Shown piece by piece: positions 1 through 8,926 of a DNA stretch of 64,000 bases; the first letter of the stretch is position 1; the number at the start of each line of letters is the position of its first letter. The notes under the pieces were generated by a model. The model ran no database searches. It saw only the letters and a program-made list of their open reading frames with translations, and was not told the DNA's origin. This DNA is from Bacillota bacterium. GTDB lineage: Bacteria > Bacillota > Negativicutes > CTSoil-072. The DNA is taken from assembly GCA_017889545.1 (NCBI GenBank), contig JAGFZV010000002.1, forward strand, positions 1 through 64,000. Direction: 5' to 3'. The translations under genes were made by a program, and so were the position numbers.

Positions 1-1
1 A

Positions 2-994
2 TATCCGATCACACCACAGAATGAAATTCCAGAATACTTCGCGAGAAGATTGCCTGAAGTGGGAGGAAGTTTTGTCCAAGGCGAAAGCGAAGTTGCTTCG
101 ATAAACATGGTTTATGGTGCTGCTTCAACAGGAACAAGATCAATGACATCCTCATCAAGCTGTGGTATCTCACTAAAAAGTGAAGGTATTTCTTACTGCG
201 CATCAGCACGTATACCAATGGTTTTTGCTAATATATCACGTGGAGGCCCTGGTGTTGGCTCCATTCATCCAGCTCAGCAGGATTATTTTCAGGCTACCAA
301 AGCTTCCGGTAATGGTGGATTTGAAATGTTGGTATTTGCGCCGGCAACCGTTCAGGAAGCGATTGATATGACATATAAGGCATTTGATTACGCTCAAAGA
401 GACAGAAACCCGGTTTTAATTCTTTGTGACGGTGTTATCGGGACAATGATGGAACCGGTTGTGCTGCCGGAAATGAAAACAGATGAAGAAGTTGCTGCAT
501 TAAAAGAAGCCAACAAAGAGTGGGCTTGTATCGGACACGGAAAAGATGTGAAACGTGGATGGATTGAACCAGGCCACTGGAGAGGCCAGGAAAATGCCAA
601 CATCGAAGCGGCAGCGATGTATGCAACATGGGAGAAAGACGTACAGGTAGAAGAATATATGGTCGAAGATGCAGAAATCGTTATTGCTGCTTATGGCATT
701 TCAGCTCGCACATCACAATCAGCCATTGATATTCTTCGTAAAGAAGGAATTAAAGTTGGTTTAATCAGGCCGATGACAGTACATCCTTTTCCTTATGCTT
801 CCTTTGAAAAACTGGATTACAGCAAAGTGAAAGCGATACTTGACGTTGAAATGTCTATTCCTGCACAGATGGTATATGACGTTAAACAAGCGGTTAAGGA
901 TCGTTGCCCAATCGAAACATGCTTACGTTCAGGTGGAGAAATCATGAGTCGTAACGCAGTGTTAGCTGCTGTAAGAAAGCTTAACGAGAAATAG
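2..994 (+). CDS. vorB: 2-oxoacid:ferredoxin oxidoreductase alpha subunit (VorB-like), 5' truncated
   Basis: The reading frame is open from base 2, so the gene enters from outside the window; about 330 residues are visible. The first visible residues YPITPQNEIPEYF are the pyrimidine/TPP-binding start typical of the alpha subunit of 2-oxoacid:acceptor oxidoreductases, followed by the AASTGTRSMTSSSS and RGGPGVGSIHPAQ motifs of that family. The enzyme oxidatively decarboxylates a branched-chain or related 2-oxoacid to its acyl-CoA and reduces ferredoxin in the cytoplasm. The beta and gamma subunits follow at 12-base gaps, forming an operon; a small ferredoxin-type delta subunit would be expected just upstream. 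The 2-oxoisovalerate assignment is by overall resemblance; a 2-oxoglutarate (Kor) enzyme is the main alternative. Confidence 0.85.
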   Translation, partial: YPITPQNEIPEYFARRLPEVGGSFVQGESEVASINMVYGAASTGTRSMTSSSSCGISLKSEGISYCASARIPMVFANISRGGPGVGSIHPAQQDYFQATKASGNGGFEMLVFAPATVQEAIDMTYKAFDYAQRDRNPVLILCDGVIGTMMEPVVLPEMKTDEEVAALKEANKEWACIGHGKDVKRGWIEPGHWRGQENANIEAAAMYATWEKDVQVEEYMVEDAEIVIAAYGISARTSQSAIDILRKEGIKVGLIRPMTVHPFPYASFEKLDYSKVKAILDVEMSIPAQMVYDVKQAVKDRCPIETCLRSGGEIMSRNAVLAAVRKLNEK

Positions 995-1006
995 GAGGGT
1001 AGTAAA

Positions 1007-1744
1007 ATGGAAAAAGTTTATTCTAGAACAACCGGTATCTGTAAGGATATGGTCAGCGGATTTTGCCCCGGCTGTATGCACGGTACCGTTATCAAATTAA
1101 TCGGCGAAGTTCTTGATGAGATGAATGTTATGGATAAAACAGCAGCTGTACTTGGTATAGGATGCTGTGGACTTAATATGGAATATATGACATATGATAA
1201 CACCACGGCGCCTCATGGACGCGCCTGCGCTGTTGCAACCGGGATTAAAAGAGCAAATCCGGATACATTGGTTTATACGTATCAAGGTGATGGTGACTTT
1301 GCTTCTATCGGACTTGGCGAATCAGTTTCAGCAGCAAACCGCGGTGAAAACATTTCTGTCATCTTTATCAACAATGGTATTTATGGTATGACCGGAGGCC
1401 AGATGGCTCCTACTACATTATTAGGCATGAAGGCAAGTACAGCGCCTAAAGGACGTATCGCTGAGGAGCACGGATATCCAATGCATATGTGTGAAATATT
1501 AAACCAGCTTACCGCTCCAGCCTATTTAGAGCGTACAAGCTGCAATACTCCGGCGAATGTAATGAAAACGAAAAAGGCAATCAGAAAAGCATTTGAGAAC
1601 CAGTTAAATGGCAAAGGATTTTCAATGGTTGAAATTGTATCAAATTGTCCGACAAATTGGGGACTTGATCCGCTGGATTCACTCAAATTCATTGAAGAAA
1701 AAATGCTTCCAGAATACCCGCTGGGTGTAATAAGAGATAAGTAG
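1007..1744 (+). CDS. 2-oxoacid:ferredoxin oxidoreductase beta (TPP-binding) subunit
   Basis: This 245-residue protein has the beta-subunit signature: FCPGCMHGT near residue 20, then the thiamine-diphosphate/Mg motif GDGDFASIGLGE near residue 90 and NNGIYGMTGGQ about 30 residues later. It supplies the TPP-binding half of the active site for oxidative decarboxylation of a 2-oxoacid to acyl-CoA. The ATG follows an AGGAGGG Shine-Dalgarno, 12 bases after the alpha-subunit stop, so it is translated from the same message. Naming differs between schemes (VorA/VorB, KorB), so no symbol is given. The protein is cytoplasmic with no membrane segment. Confidence 0.85.
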   Translation: MEKVYSRTTGICKDMVSGFCPGCMHGTVIKLIGEVLDEMNVMDKTAAVLGIGCCGLNMEYMTYDNTTAPHGRACAVATGIKRANPDTLVYTYQGDGDFASIGLGESVSAANRGENISVIFINNGIYGMTGGQMAPTTLLGMKASTAPKGRIAEEHGYPMHMCEILNQLTAPAYLERTSCNTPANVMKTKKAIRKAFENQLNGKGFSMVEIVSNCPTNWGLDPLDSLKFIEEKMLPEYPLGVIRDK

Positions 1745-1756
1745 GAGGAAGAAGAT

Positions 1757-2302
1757 ATGGAAACAAATTTGTGTGTTGCCGGATTCGGCGGACAGGGTGT
1801 TATGACACTTGGAAAATTCTTAGCGGAAGCAACCTGTGATTCTACAGATAAAAACGTTACTTTCTTCCCTTCCTATGGAGCTGAGCAGCGTGGTGGTACG
1901 GCAAACTGCTTCGTTGTTATTTCGGACGAAATGGTAGGAGCGCCGTTAGGTGACGTCATGGATGATTTGATTGTTATGAACGAACCATCATTAGATCGAT
2001 TTATTGGTATATTAAAAGAAGGCGGTACACTTTTCGTTAACAGCTCAATCGTTAACAAGGAGATTGTAAGAAAAGATATTAAAGTCGTTTCTGCTCCTGT
2101 AACAGAACTCGCGCTTGAGCTCGGAAACGCAAAAGTTTTGAATGTTATTATGCTGGGTGTATATGTTGGTTATACGGAAGTTGTTTCTCCTGAAGTTGTT
2201 TGGGGAACCATCGAACACAAACTTGGCAAAAAACCAAAGTTACTTCCATTAAACAAAGAAGCGTTTGAAAAAGGTCTTGAAATCGGAAGAGCTCAGAAAT
2301 AA
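1757..2302 (+). CDS. 2-oxoacid:ferredoxin oxidoreductase gamma subunit
   Basis: This 181-residue protein begins with a glycine-rich GFGGQGVMTLGKFLAEA stretch and has SYGAEQRGGTANC near residue 40, both hallmarks of the gamma subunit/domain of pyruvate- and 2-oxoacid:ferredoxin oxidoreductases. That subunit binds CoA and completes the catalytic complex. The ATG follows an AGGAGGAAG Shine-Dalgarno 12 bases after the beta subunit. It is the last gene of the operon; a palindromic repeat region and a hairpin follow before the next gene. Confidence 0.85.
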   Translation: METNLCVAGFGGQGVMTLGKFLAEATCDSTDKNVTFFPSYGAEQRGGTANCFVVISDEMVGAPLGDVMDDLIVMNEPSLDRFIGILKEGGTLFVNSSIVNKEIVRKDIKVVSAPVTELALELGNAKVLNVIMLGVYVGYTEVVSPEVVWGTIEHKLGKKPKLLPLNKEAFEKGLEIGRAQK

Positions 2303-2517
2303 ATGTAGACTTACTTCAGGTGGAGTGTCACTCTCCGGGTACAGGTACCCAAAGAGCACAGGCACCCGCAAGGTACAGGTAACTCAACTCCATCTGAAGT
2401 TTAGTCGAATTTACTTAGAGCTACAGCCTGTTTCACCATTCGGGTACAGGCTCCCCGACCTAAGAGGGCGGGTGTCCCTGTGCCCCGAATGGGGTATTAC
2501 AGGCTGTGTGAAGGATA
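2303..2517 (+). repeat. mosaic palindromic repeat, copy A
   Basis: Two palindromic units sit side by side. The first (2302-2410) has arms beginning AATGTAGACTTACTTCAGG and ending CCATCTGAAG, split by about 60 bases rich in GGGTACAGG/CACCCG. The second (2421-2510) is an imperfect inverted repeat with outer arms ACAGCCTGT / ACAGGCTGT and inner arms CATTCGGG / CCCGAATG. A copy in the opposite orientation lies at 45200-45410 with the same two units but different filler. No coding capacity is evident. It resembles REP/BIME- or MITE-like dispersed palindromes; no transposase is visible. Confidence 0.75.
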
Positions 2518-2551
2518 AAAAGGTTAGAATTTCGATTTAAATTAGACCTGT

Positions 2552-2595
2552 AGACAAAATGCAGTACACCTTCATACGGTGGCTGCATTTTGTCT
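2552..2595. terminator. hairpin between the oxidoreductase operon and the YheO-like regulator
   Basis: Perfect 13-base arms AGACAAAATGCAG / CTGCATTTTGTCT enclose a second small stem (CACC/GGTG). There is no strong T tract, so it may be a weak terminator or a protein-binding palindrome rather than a classical terminator. The rest of 2596-2705 shows no gene. Confidence 0.45.
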
Positions 2596-2705
2596 ATGTA
2601 ATTGAATTGAAAAAACATGTTATAAATGGTATTTTAATCTTATAGGCTATGTGAAGGAGAAACGCGACTAAGTCCCATTTTAAATTATTGAAGGCGGTGG
2701 ATTTT

Positions 2706-3317
2706 TTGAACCAAGAGGAAGCCTTGCATTTTCTGAACCGTATAGCGGAAGGAATTGCCTGCATGTTTGGGAATTCTTGTGAAGCGTTGATCCATGACAT
2801 GAATAATAAAAAGTATTCTATTCTCTCCATTCATCACGGTGAAGTAACCAAACGTAATGTTGGCGATAGTTTGTCTATTCTGGGCGTGAAAGAAGTAGAT
2901 GAATTTTTTGAGGGAAAAGATATTGTGAATTGTTCAGGCCGGACGAAAGAAGGACGGCTCTTGAAATGTTCGACCTTTCATTTGCGCGGCGAAGATTACC
3001 ATTATGCATTGGGAATTAATTATGACTATACGAATTTACATCTGGCGAAAGCAGCTTTGGAAGAACTGACTGCTGTCGGACAGCCGATTGAAGATGAATT
3101 ATATCCGCCTGGTAATTTGCTGCAGGACATCTTTGACGAATGCTTGAAACTGGTTGGAAAGCCTGTGGCGCTGCTCAACAGGGAGGACCGGAACAAAATG
3201 ATTGAGCTGCTTATGGAACGCGGTGCTTTTAATTTCACCAAAGGAATTCCGATGATTGCTGAAAAGCTGAATATTTCCCGGTATACGATTTACAAGTATT
3301 TACGAAACCGGTCTTGA
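2706..3317 (+). CDS. YheO-like PAS domain / DauR-type HTH transcriptional regulator
   Basis: About 203 residues. The N-terminal two thirds (ALHFLNRIAEGIACMFGNSCEALIHDM) match the YheO-like PAS domain. The C-terminal 60 residues (NKMIELLMERGAFNFTKG, then AEKLNISRYTIYKYLR) are the matching helix-turn-helix. Such cytoplasmic regulators sense an unknown small molecule. I chose the TTG at 2706 because AAGGCGGTGG lies five bases upstream; an in-frame TTG at 2688 would add six residues. The gene stands alone between the oxidoreductase operon and niaR; its targets cannot be told from the sequence. Confidence 0.75.
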   Translation: MNQEEALHFLNRIAEGIACMFGNSCEALIHDMNNKKYSILSIHHGEVTKRNVGDSLSILGVKEVDEFFEGKDIVNCSGRTKEGRLLKCSTFHLRGEDYHYALGINYDYTNLHLAKAALEELTAVGQPIEDELYPPGNLLQDIFDECLKLVGKPVALLNREDRNKMIELLMERGAFNFTKGIPMIAEKLNISRYTIYKYLRNRS

Positions 3318-3387
3318 TTTTTGAACACCCGAATGTGAATTTTTGCTGGTTCCCTGTGAAAATTGCAACGAATGGGAGGTCTGCGGG

Positions 3388-3903
3388 ATGGACGCCAAAA
3401 AACGACGGGATCGCTTGATGGATAAACTCAAAAAAGCCGGTGTTCCGGTGACCGGGTCGGCTTTGGCACAGGAACTTGGCGTAAGCCGGCAGGTTGTTGT
3501 CGGCGATATTGCCATATTACGGGCTGCCGGCGCAGAAATATATGCTACGCCGCAAGGCTATTTATTGCCGGTGGAAAGGCTGCAAGCGGTTGCAACGGCT
3601 AAAATCGCCTGTTATCATGACGGGGATAAGTTGGCGGATGAATTGATGATTATGGTTGATAACGGCGGTAAAGTGATTGACGTAATTGTTGAGCATCCGG
3701 TATATGGCGAGTTGAAAGCCAATCTTATGCTTGCTTCGCGACGAGACATTGCTGAATTTTTGCATAAATTACAAAATGGCGGAGGGAAACCGTTGTCCGT
3801 TGTAACCGGCGGGGTACATTTGCATACTGTTGAAGCGCCGTCGCAAGAAGCGATTAACCGTATCGAAGAAGAACTGGAAGAACAGGGTATATTGTTTAAA
3901 TAG
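3388..3903 (+). CDS. niaR: NiaR-type transcriptional repressor of NAD synthesis (HTH_11 + 3H domain)
   Basis: 171 residues. An N-terminal winged helix (GSALAQELGVSRQVVVGDIAILRAAG) is followed by a 3H domain with the expected metal/nicotinate-binding histidines (CYHDGD, VEHPVYGEL, GGVHLHTVE). This architecture is the niacin-responsive repressor of Firmicutes and Thermotoga. The ATG at 3388 follows GGGAGG at eight bases; the frame is open further upstream but without a ribosome site. It lies directly upstream of nadA-nadB, and the region between carries a strong promoter overlapped by a 9-base inverted repeat, consistent with local repression of de novo NAD synthesis when niacin is present. Confidence 0.85.
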   Translation: MDAKKRRDRLMDKLKKAGVPVTGSALAQELGVSRQVVVGDIAILRAAGAEIYATPQGYLLPVERLQAVATAKIACYHDGDKLADELMIMVDNGGKVIDVIVEHPVYGELKANLMLASRRDIAEFLHKLQNGGGKPLSVVTGGVHLHTVEAPSQEAINRIEEELEEQGILFK

Positions 3904-3917
3904 TAAAAGTTTTTTCC

Positions 3918-3946
3918 TTGTCATTTAACATGTTCGGATTTATAAT
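3918..3946 (+). promoter_or_regulatory. sigma-A type promoter of nadAB
   Basis: TTGTCA (3918-3923), a 17-base spacer and a perfect TATAAT (3941-3946) lie just upstream of nadA. Transcription should begin near 3952, inside the inverted repeat described next. Confidence 0.8.
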
Positions 3947-3952
3947 AACTAT

Positions 3953-3980
3953 AGCTGACAAGACAGATGTATTGTCAGCT
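3953..3980. promoter_or_regulatory. probable NiaR operator
   Basis: Perfect 9-base arms AGCTGACAA / TTGTCAGCT separated by 10 bases sit across the predicted nadA transcription start. The half-site contains GACAAGACA-like sequence similar to described NiaR sites. Position downstream of the -10 box fits steric repression. Assignment to NiaR is inferred from the adjacent gene. Confidence 0.65.
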
Positions 3981-4032
3981 GCGATTGATCCATTGGAAAT
4001 ACAAGCTCAGAGCGTTTGCGGGGGGAAAAAAC

Positions 4033-4938
4033 TTGGTTGAATTAAAAAAGGAAATCGATAAACTGAAACGGGAGCACAATGCAGTGATACTGGCACATAA
4101 TTATCAACTGGATGAGGTGCAGGATGCTGCGGACCATGTAGGCGATTCGCTGTATTTGAGTAACATTGCAGCAAAAACAGATTGTGAGGTCATTGTTTTT
4201 TGCGGTGTACGCTTTATGGCGGAGACGGCAAAGATTCTTTCACCGGACAAAGTCGTGTTATTGCCTGAAATGGACGCCGGCTGTCCGTTGGCGGATACGG
4301 TTACGGGCAGCGATGTGAGAAATCTCAAACGCCAGCATCCCAAAAGTCCGGTCGTATGCTATGTAAACTCGTCCTCGGAGGTTAAGGCAGAAAGTGATAT
4401 ATGCTGCACATCAGCGAATGCGGTTAAGGTGGTAGCTTCATTGCCTGAACGTAAGGTGATCTTTGTTCCTGACGCAAATTTAGGGAACTACGTAGCGAAA
4501 CATGTGGTTGGCAAAGAGTTGGTTTTTTGGGATGGAGTCTGCAATACGCATGCAAAAGTGCAGCCCGGCGATATTTATCTGATGAAAGAAAAATATCCTG
4601 AGGCAAAGATCCTAGTACATCCGGAATGTTCGCCGGACGTTGTTGAAGCAGCTGATTTTGCCGGCAGTACGTCAGAAATCATTCGTTACGCAGAAAGTTC
4701 CACTGCTCGAACCTTCATTATCGGGACGGAAGTCGGCGTATTATGTCAATTAAGATCTACCCAAACACAAAAACAGATTTTCTTGCTGCATCCTGGATTG
4801 GTATGTCCGAATATGAAGAAGACAAGGCTTCAGAGCGTTTACGACGCATTGCTGAACAAACGTTACAAAATACAGGTTGAAGAATCTGTTGCTGAAAAAG
4901 CGAAACAAGCGATTACGCGAATGCTGGAGGTGGTTTAA
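4033..4938 (+). CDS. nadA: quinolinate synthase
   Basis: 301 residues from a TTG start preceded by GGGGGG at seven bases. NadA condenses iminoaspartate with dihydroxyacetone phosphate to quinolinate using a [4Fe-4S] cluster. The LAHNYQ motif is at residues 20-25. The three cluster cysteines are visible at about C84 (DAGCPLAD), C170 (GVCNTH) and C258 (GLVCPNMK), with spacing as in characterised enzymes. An in-frame ATG at 3967 lies within the operator and would add 22 unrelated residues, so I rejected it. It is followed 48 bases later by nadB, which makes its substrate. The third enzyme, nadC, does not follow. Confidence 0.93.
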   Translation: MVELKKEIDKLKREHNAVILAHNYQLDEVQDAADHVGDSLYLSNIAAKTDCEVIVFCGVRFMAETAKILSPDKVVLLPEMDAGCPLADTVTGSDVRNLKRQHPKSPVVCYVNSSSEVKAESDICCTSANAVKVVASLPERKVIFVPDANLGNYVAKHVVGKELVFWDGVCNTHAKVQPGDIYLMKEKYPEAKILVHPECSPDVVEAADFAGSTSEIIRYAESSTARTFIIGTEVGVLCQLRSTQTQKQIFLLHPGLVCPNMKKTRLQSVYDALLNKRYKIQVEESVAEKAKQAITRMLEVV

Positions 4939-4986
4939 ATAGCACAGCGAAGCTATTTAGCCCCGGTATGGGAACTATTTGGAAAC

Positions 4987-6531
4987 ATGGAAAAGAAAAA
5001 TTATGATATTATCGTTATTGGGACGGGGATAGCAGGAATGACAGTGGCTCTATCCATCGATGCCAAATTGCGGGTAGCTCTTGTCAGCAAAGAACAAATT
5101 ACGCAGAGCAGTACCTATAAGGCGCAGGGCGGTATGGCGGTTGCGGTAGGTCCTGATGATAGTATTGAGGAACATATTCTGGATACTCTAAGAGTGGGAC
5201 AAGGTTTGTGCCGTACAGAAAGTGTAACTGTTTTGGCGGGCGAAGGTCCTAAAGCATTGGAATTTCTGCAATCGTTGGGTGCTGATTTTTGTCATACCGA
5301 AGATGGATTGGATCTAACCAGAGAAGCGGCGCATTCACGTAAACGCGTAGTGCATTATTACGATTACACCGGAAAATATATTGCGGAACTATTGGCCGGT
5401 GAAGTCAATCGAAAATCAAATGTGGAACGGATTGACAATGCCTTTCTCGTGGATATACTTACGACGCAGGATGGCTGTTGCGGCTGCATTATTGAATGTG
5501 AGGGCAGATTAATTCATCTTCGGTCGGCAGCGGTTGTTGCAGCCACGGGCGGTTACAGTGGATTGTTCTCACGCTCAACGAATGAGGTTTCGTCCTGCGG
5601 TGACGGCATTGCCGCGGCGTATCGCGCCGGAGCCGCCGTTGCTGATATGGAGTTCGTCCAATTTCATCCAACAGCCGCTACACTATCATCAGGCAAAGTC
5701 TTTTTACTAACAGAAGCGTTGCGGGGCGAAGGCGCGGTTCTGCGCAATTCTGAAGGAGAACGATTTATGTTCGGCTATCATCCGGATGGCGAACTTGCTC
5801 CGCGTGATGAAGTATCACGGGCGATTTTGCTGGAAGCGGCCAAGCAAGGCGGCGGAGCGGTTTATCTCGATGCCACGCATCTTGGCAAAGAGCATTTAAC
5901 GGGACGGTTTCGGCAGGTGTACGGGGAGTTGGCCAAAAACAACTTATTTATGGAACACGACGCAATTCCTATTTTGCCGGCGGCTCACTATACGATTGGT
6001 GGAATTCAAACAGACCTTTGGGGCAGGACTAATGTGCCTTCTCTGTATGCGTGCGGCGAAGCAGCAGCGACGGGAGTTCACGGCGCCAACCGGCTGGCCA
6101 GCAATTCTTTGTTGGAGGGCATTGTGTTTGGGCGCAGGACTGCAGAATATATAAATGGGTCATTCCTGGCAATTGCCTCGACGCCTGAAGTGCCGAAAGC
6201 AACTGCAGAAATCGGTAGACTTCAGGTGAAAATGGACGGATTACGGACAAAACTTGCTTCTGTCGCGGGAGTAGTACGCCAGGGAGAAGAACTGCAGGCA
6301 ATGTTAAGGTGGATAAACTTTGCAGAGAAGGATTACGGAGTGTGTCCGCTAAACAGACAAGACTATCATATCTGCAATGTTCATCAATTGGCAGGGCTTC
6401 TGCTTGAAGCGGCGCTATTGCGGACAGAAAGCAGAGGCGCCCATTACCGGCAGGATTTTCCGCAGAAAAATGATGACATTTTTTGCAAGCATACTTTGCA
6501 GCAATGGGGAAAAGAGACGGTTATGGAGTGA
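4987..6531 (+). CDS. nadB: L-aspartate oxidase
   Basis: 514 residues. An N-terminal FAD-binding Rossmann motif (VIGTGIAGMTVAL, residues 10-22) is followed by STYKAQGGMAVAVG, the flavin/substrate region EFVQFHPTA and the C-terminal HGANRLASNSLLEG signature of the NadB/fumarate reductase flavoprotein family. It oxidises L-aspartate to iminoaspartate, which NadA uses. It is the second gene of the NiaR-type unit. The stop codon overlaps the first base of a 25-bp perfect hairpin, so the operon ends here without nadC, which must lie elsewhere or be replaced by salvage. Confidence 0.93.
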   Translation: MEKKNYDIIVIGTGIAGMTVALSIDAKLRVALVSKEQITQSSTYKAQGGMAVAVGPDDSIEEHILDTLRVGQGLCRTESVTVLAGEGPKALEFLQSLGADFCHTEDGLDLTREAAHSRKRVVHYYDYTGKYIAELLAGEVNRKSNVERIDNAFLVDILTTQDGCCGCIIECEGRLIHLRSAAVVAATGGYSGLFSRSTNEVSSCGDGIAAAYRAGAAVADMEFVQFHPTAATLSSGKVFLLTEALRGEGAVLRNSEGERFMFGYHPDGELAPRDEVSRAILLEAAKQGGGAVYLDATHLGKEHLTGRFRQVYGELAKNNLFMEHDAIPILPAAHYTIGGIQTDLWGRTNVPSLYACGEAAATGVHGANRLASNSLLEGIVFGRRTAEYINGSFLAIASTPEVPKATAEIGRLQVKMDGLRTKLASVAGVVRQGEELQAMLRWINFAEKDYGVCPLNRQDYHICNVHQLAGLLLEAALLRTESRGAHYRQDFPQKNDDIFCKHTLQQWGKETVME

Positions 6532-6583
6532 AAAATCGAGGAGACGATCCAATAAAAATTATTGGATCGTCTCCTCGATTTTT
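6531..6583 (+). terminator. nadAB terminator with a 25-bp perfect stem
   Basis: Arms 6531-6555 and 6559-6583 are perfect reverse complements (AAAAATCGAGGAGACGATCC.. / ..GGATCGTCTCCTCGATTTTT) around a 3-base loop. The A/T ends make it work on both strands. The first base of the stem is the last base of the nadB stop. Confidence 0.85.
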
Positions 6584-7057
6584 CGGGCGATATGATTTGA
6601 TATCACGTTACCACTATGCTTAAGTTTATGAACTTTTGCGTAATGGTGGTTTGGCCGGAACAAGAGTTACTCATGGTCAGGTGAGCAATTTCCCATCACG
6701 GATCCGTTGCACGTTCGACATCTAGTTTGCTGCCCAGGGCATTCCAGATACAGTGCGATCTATTTTGACACAAAGGCTTGAATTCGATTCATTAAGGTAA
6801 AGTCACAAGCATGTTTTACTATAGCTTCTATAATATATTCTAGAATGCATTATAGAATATGTCAAGTTTTTTATGTCAAATTGATGATTATTTACAGCAA
6901 TTTTAATCTTTTTCTTTTGCGATGGCGGTTGCAGTTGTAACGAAGATATAAGAAGTCCGGATAAAAGAAGGGTTTGTCCGGACTGAAGCGAAGTATATTG
7001 CTCGGACGGTAAATTTGTTAATGAAGAATAAAGTTCTGTAGGGAAAGGGATGCAAGA
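6584..7057. other. intergenic region with two palindromes
   Basis: About 470 bases without a convincing gene. A near-perfect 26-base palindrome at 6835-6860 is centred on AATGCATT (ATATTCTAGAATGCATTATA...). A second inverted repeat AGTCCGGA / TCCGGACT spans 6954-6984. Either could be an operator for the downstream dGTPase operon. The stretch 6590-6780 shows nothing I recognise. Confidence 0.5.
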
Positions 7058-8284
7058 ATGGAACGCGGCTTATTTAGAAGTGTCAGCACTCGGGAAGGAA
7101 ATTCCAAGTGGGAACAAAGTATTCGCAGGGTTAAGCCAATTTACAAAAAAACGGACGATATTCGCAGCGAATTCGCCCGTGACTATACGCGTATTCTGCA
7201 TAGTACTGCTTATAGGCGGCTCAAACATAAAACGCAGGTTTTCTTTGCGACTCGTAATGATCATATTTGTACTCGTATTGAGCATGTAAACCATGTGGCT
7301 TCCGTGAGCTATACAATTGCAAACTATCTTGGGCTCAATACCGAACTGACAAATGCAATTGCGATTGGGCACGATTTGGGACACGCTCCCTTTGGACATG
7401 CCGGAGAAGAATTTCTACGAGAAATCATTTTAAAGGAAACAGGCAAAACTTTTTGGCACGAACAAAATAGCTTGCGGTTTGTCGATCAATGCGAGACGCT
7501 CCCCGATAGTGAAGGAGTAGAGCGTAATTTGAATTTGACGTATGCAGTGAGAGACGGCATCGTATGTCATTGCGGCGAAGTGGATGAAACCTCGATATCC
7601 CCGCGGAGCGAGGCCTTCGATCTGTATTCTGTGAAAGAGTCAAATCAGTGCGCACCTTTCACATGGGAAGGCTGTGTCGTCAAGATCGCTGACAAGATAT
7701 CGTATTTAGGGCGTGATATTGAAGATGCGCGGATACTCAAAGTACTTACCATTAGCGAAATGAAAGAACTAATCCGCATTGGACGAAAATTTGGCAATAT
7801 CAGGGTGGACGAAATTAATAATACATTATTAATGCACAACTTTATTATTGATTTGTGCAGCAACAGCTCGCCGGAAAAGGGCATTGCCTTTTCGTCAAAT
7901 TATCTTGAATTGATTGACACCTTAAAACAATTTAATTACGATTATATCTATAAGCATGAACGGCTGACGAACTATAAACGGTATGCTGCTCTGATTGTCG
8001 AAAGCATCTACCATACGCTTCTGAATGTTTACAAGGGGCAGGAAACGCTGTCTGAGTTAAAACGTTATCACGAAACATATCCTGTACTCATCCAAACCTT
8101 TTACTCCTGGCTTTATAAATATTCAAATACTAAGCGTAAAGTGAGCGATATGAACAAATATCAGAATGATACATTATACAATCTTGACGATAAAAAAGAG
8201 TATATACAGGCGATTGTCGATTATATTTCCGGTATGACGGACAGCTTTGCAATCCGAATATTTCAAGAAATAACTACATTTTGA
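7058..8284 (+). CDS. dgt: dGTPase-like HD-domain deoxynucleoside triphosphate triphosphohydrolase
   Basis: 408 residues. The sequence starts with FRSVSTREGN and GDDIRSEFARDYTRILHSTAYRRL-like residues typical of dGTPases, then has HVNHVASVSYTIA and AIGHDLGHAPFGHAGEE, the metal-binding H..HD of the HD superfamily. The enzyme removes triphosphate from dNTPs, usually dGTP, in the cytoplasm. AGGGAAAGGG precedes the ATG by eight bases. A second HD-type nucleotidase follows after 10 bases, so the pair probably adjusts the dNTP pool. Confidence 0.85.
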   Translation: MERGLFRSVSTREGNSKWEQSIRRVKPIYKKTDDIRSEFARDYTRILHSTAYRRLKHKTQVFFATRNDHICTRIEHVNHVASVSYTIANYLGLNTELTNAIAIGHDLGHAPFGHAGEEFLREIILKETGKTFWHEQNSLRFVDQCETLPDSEGVERNLNLTYAVRDGIVCHCGEVDETSISPRSEAFDLYSVKESNQCAPFTWEGCVVKIADKISYLGRDIEDARILKVLTISEMKELIRIGRKFGNIRVDEINNTLLMHNFIIDLCSNSSPEKGIAFSSNYLELIDTLKQFNYDYIYKHERLTNYKRYAALIVESIYHTLLNVYKGQETLSELKRYHETYPVLIQTFYSWLYKYSNTKRKVSDMNKYQNDTLYNLDDKKEYIQAIVDYISGMTDSFAIRIFQEITTF

Positions 8285-8294
8285 GGTAAATATT

Positions 8295-8891
8295 ATGAGT
8301 CATTTTTTTGCGTTTTTATCACGGCTGAAATTTATTCAACGCTGGGGACTGATGCGGAATACAACAAGTGAGAACATCCAGGAACATAGTCTTCAAGTGG
8401 GGATGATCGCACATGGACTGGCGGTCATCCGAAATACTTATTTTGGCGGAGAAATTGATTCCGGCAAAGTCGCTTTGCTTGGCATGTATCATGAAGTCGC
8501 CGAGATTTTCACCGGCGACTTGCCGACTCCGGTGAAATATTTTAATCCGCAGATCAAAGAAGTTTATAAAGCGATTGAAAGTATGGCGCAGAAAAAAATG
8601 GTTAATATGCTGCCTGGCGAATTGAAGGATTCTTACCGGCATCTGCTGATGAATCAAGAAGAAGATAGTGAATTATGGCAGATTGTCAAGGCGGCAGATA
8701 AAATTTGCGCGTATTTAAAATGTGTTGAAGAGCTCAAAGTGGGGAATCAGGAATTTTTGACCGCATCAAAGATGATTAAACAGGAGTTGGAAGAAAGTAA
8801 GCTGCCTGAAGTCAATTATTTTATGGAGGTGTTTGCGCCCGGCTTTTCCTTATCTTTGGATGAGCTGAAATATCTGGAAAAGGATTTATAA
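8295..8891 (+). CDS. YfbR-like HD-domain 5'-deoxynucleotidase
   Basis: 198 residues. The opening FLSRLKFIQRWGLMRNT then ENIQEHSLQV, followed by GMYHEVAEIFTGDLPTPVKY, is characteristic of YfbR-type 5'-nucleotidases of the HD superfamily (H...HE..E...D). These dephosphorylate deoxynucleoside 5'-monophosphates. It starts 10 bases after the dGTPase stop, behind GAGGTAAAT, and is probably co-transcribed with it. Confidence 0.85.
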   Translation: MSHFFAFLSRLKFIQRWGLMRNTTSENIQEHSLQVGMIAHGLAVIRNTYFGGEIDSGKVALLGMYHEVAEIFTGDLPTPVKYFNPQIKEVYKAIESMAQKKMVNMLPGELKDSYRHLLMNQEEDSELWQIVKAADKICAYLKCVEELKVGNQEFLTASKMIKQELEESKLPEVNYFMEVFAPGFSLSLDELKYLEKDL

Positions 8892-8926
8892 TTTTAATTA
8901 CTGTAAAAGGTGGGAAACGAGAAAAT

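Noticed and set aside
2265-2540. 91-codon frame through the end of the oxidoreductase operon
   Set aside because: It runs through the palindromic repeat and gives low-complexity sequence; the region is non-coding repeat.
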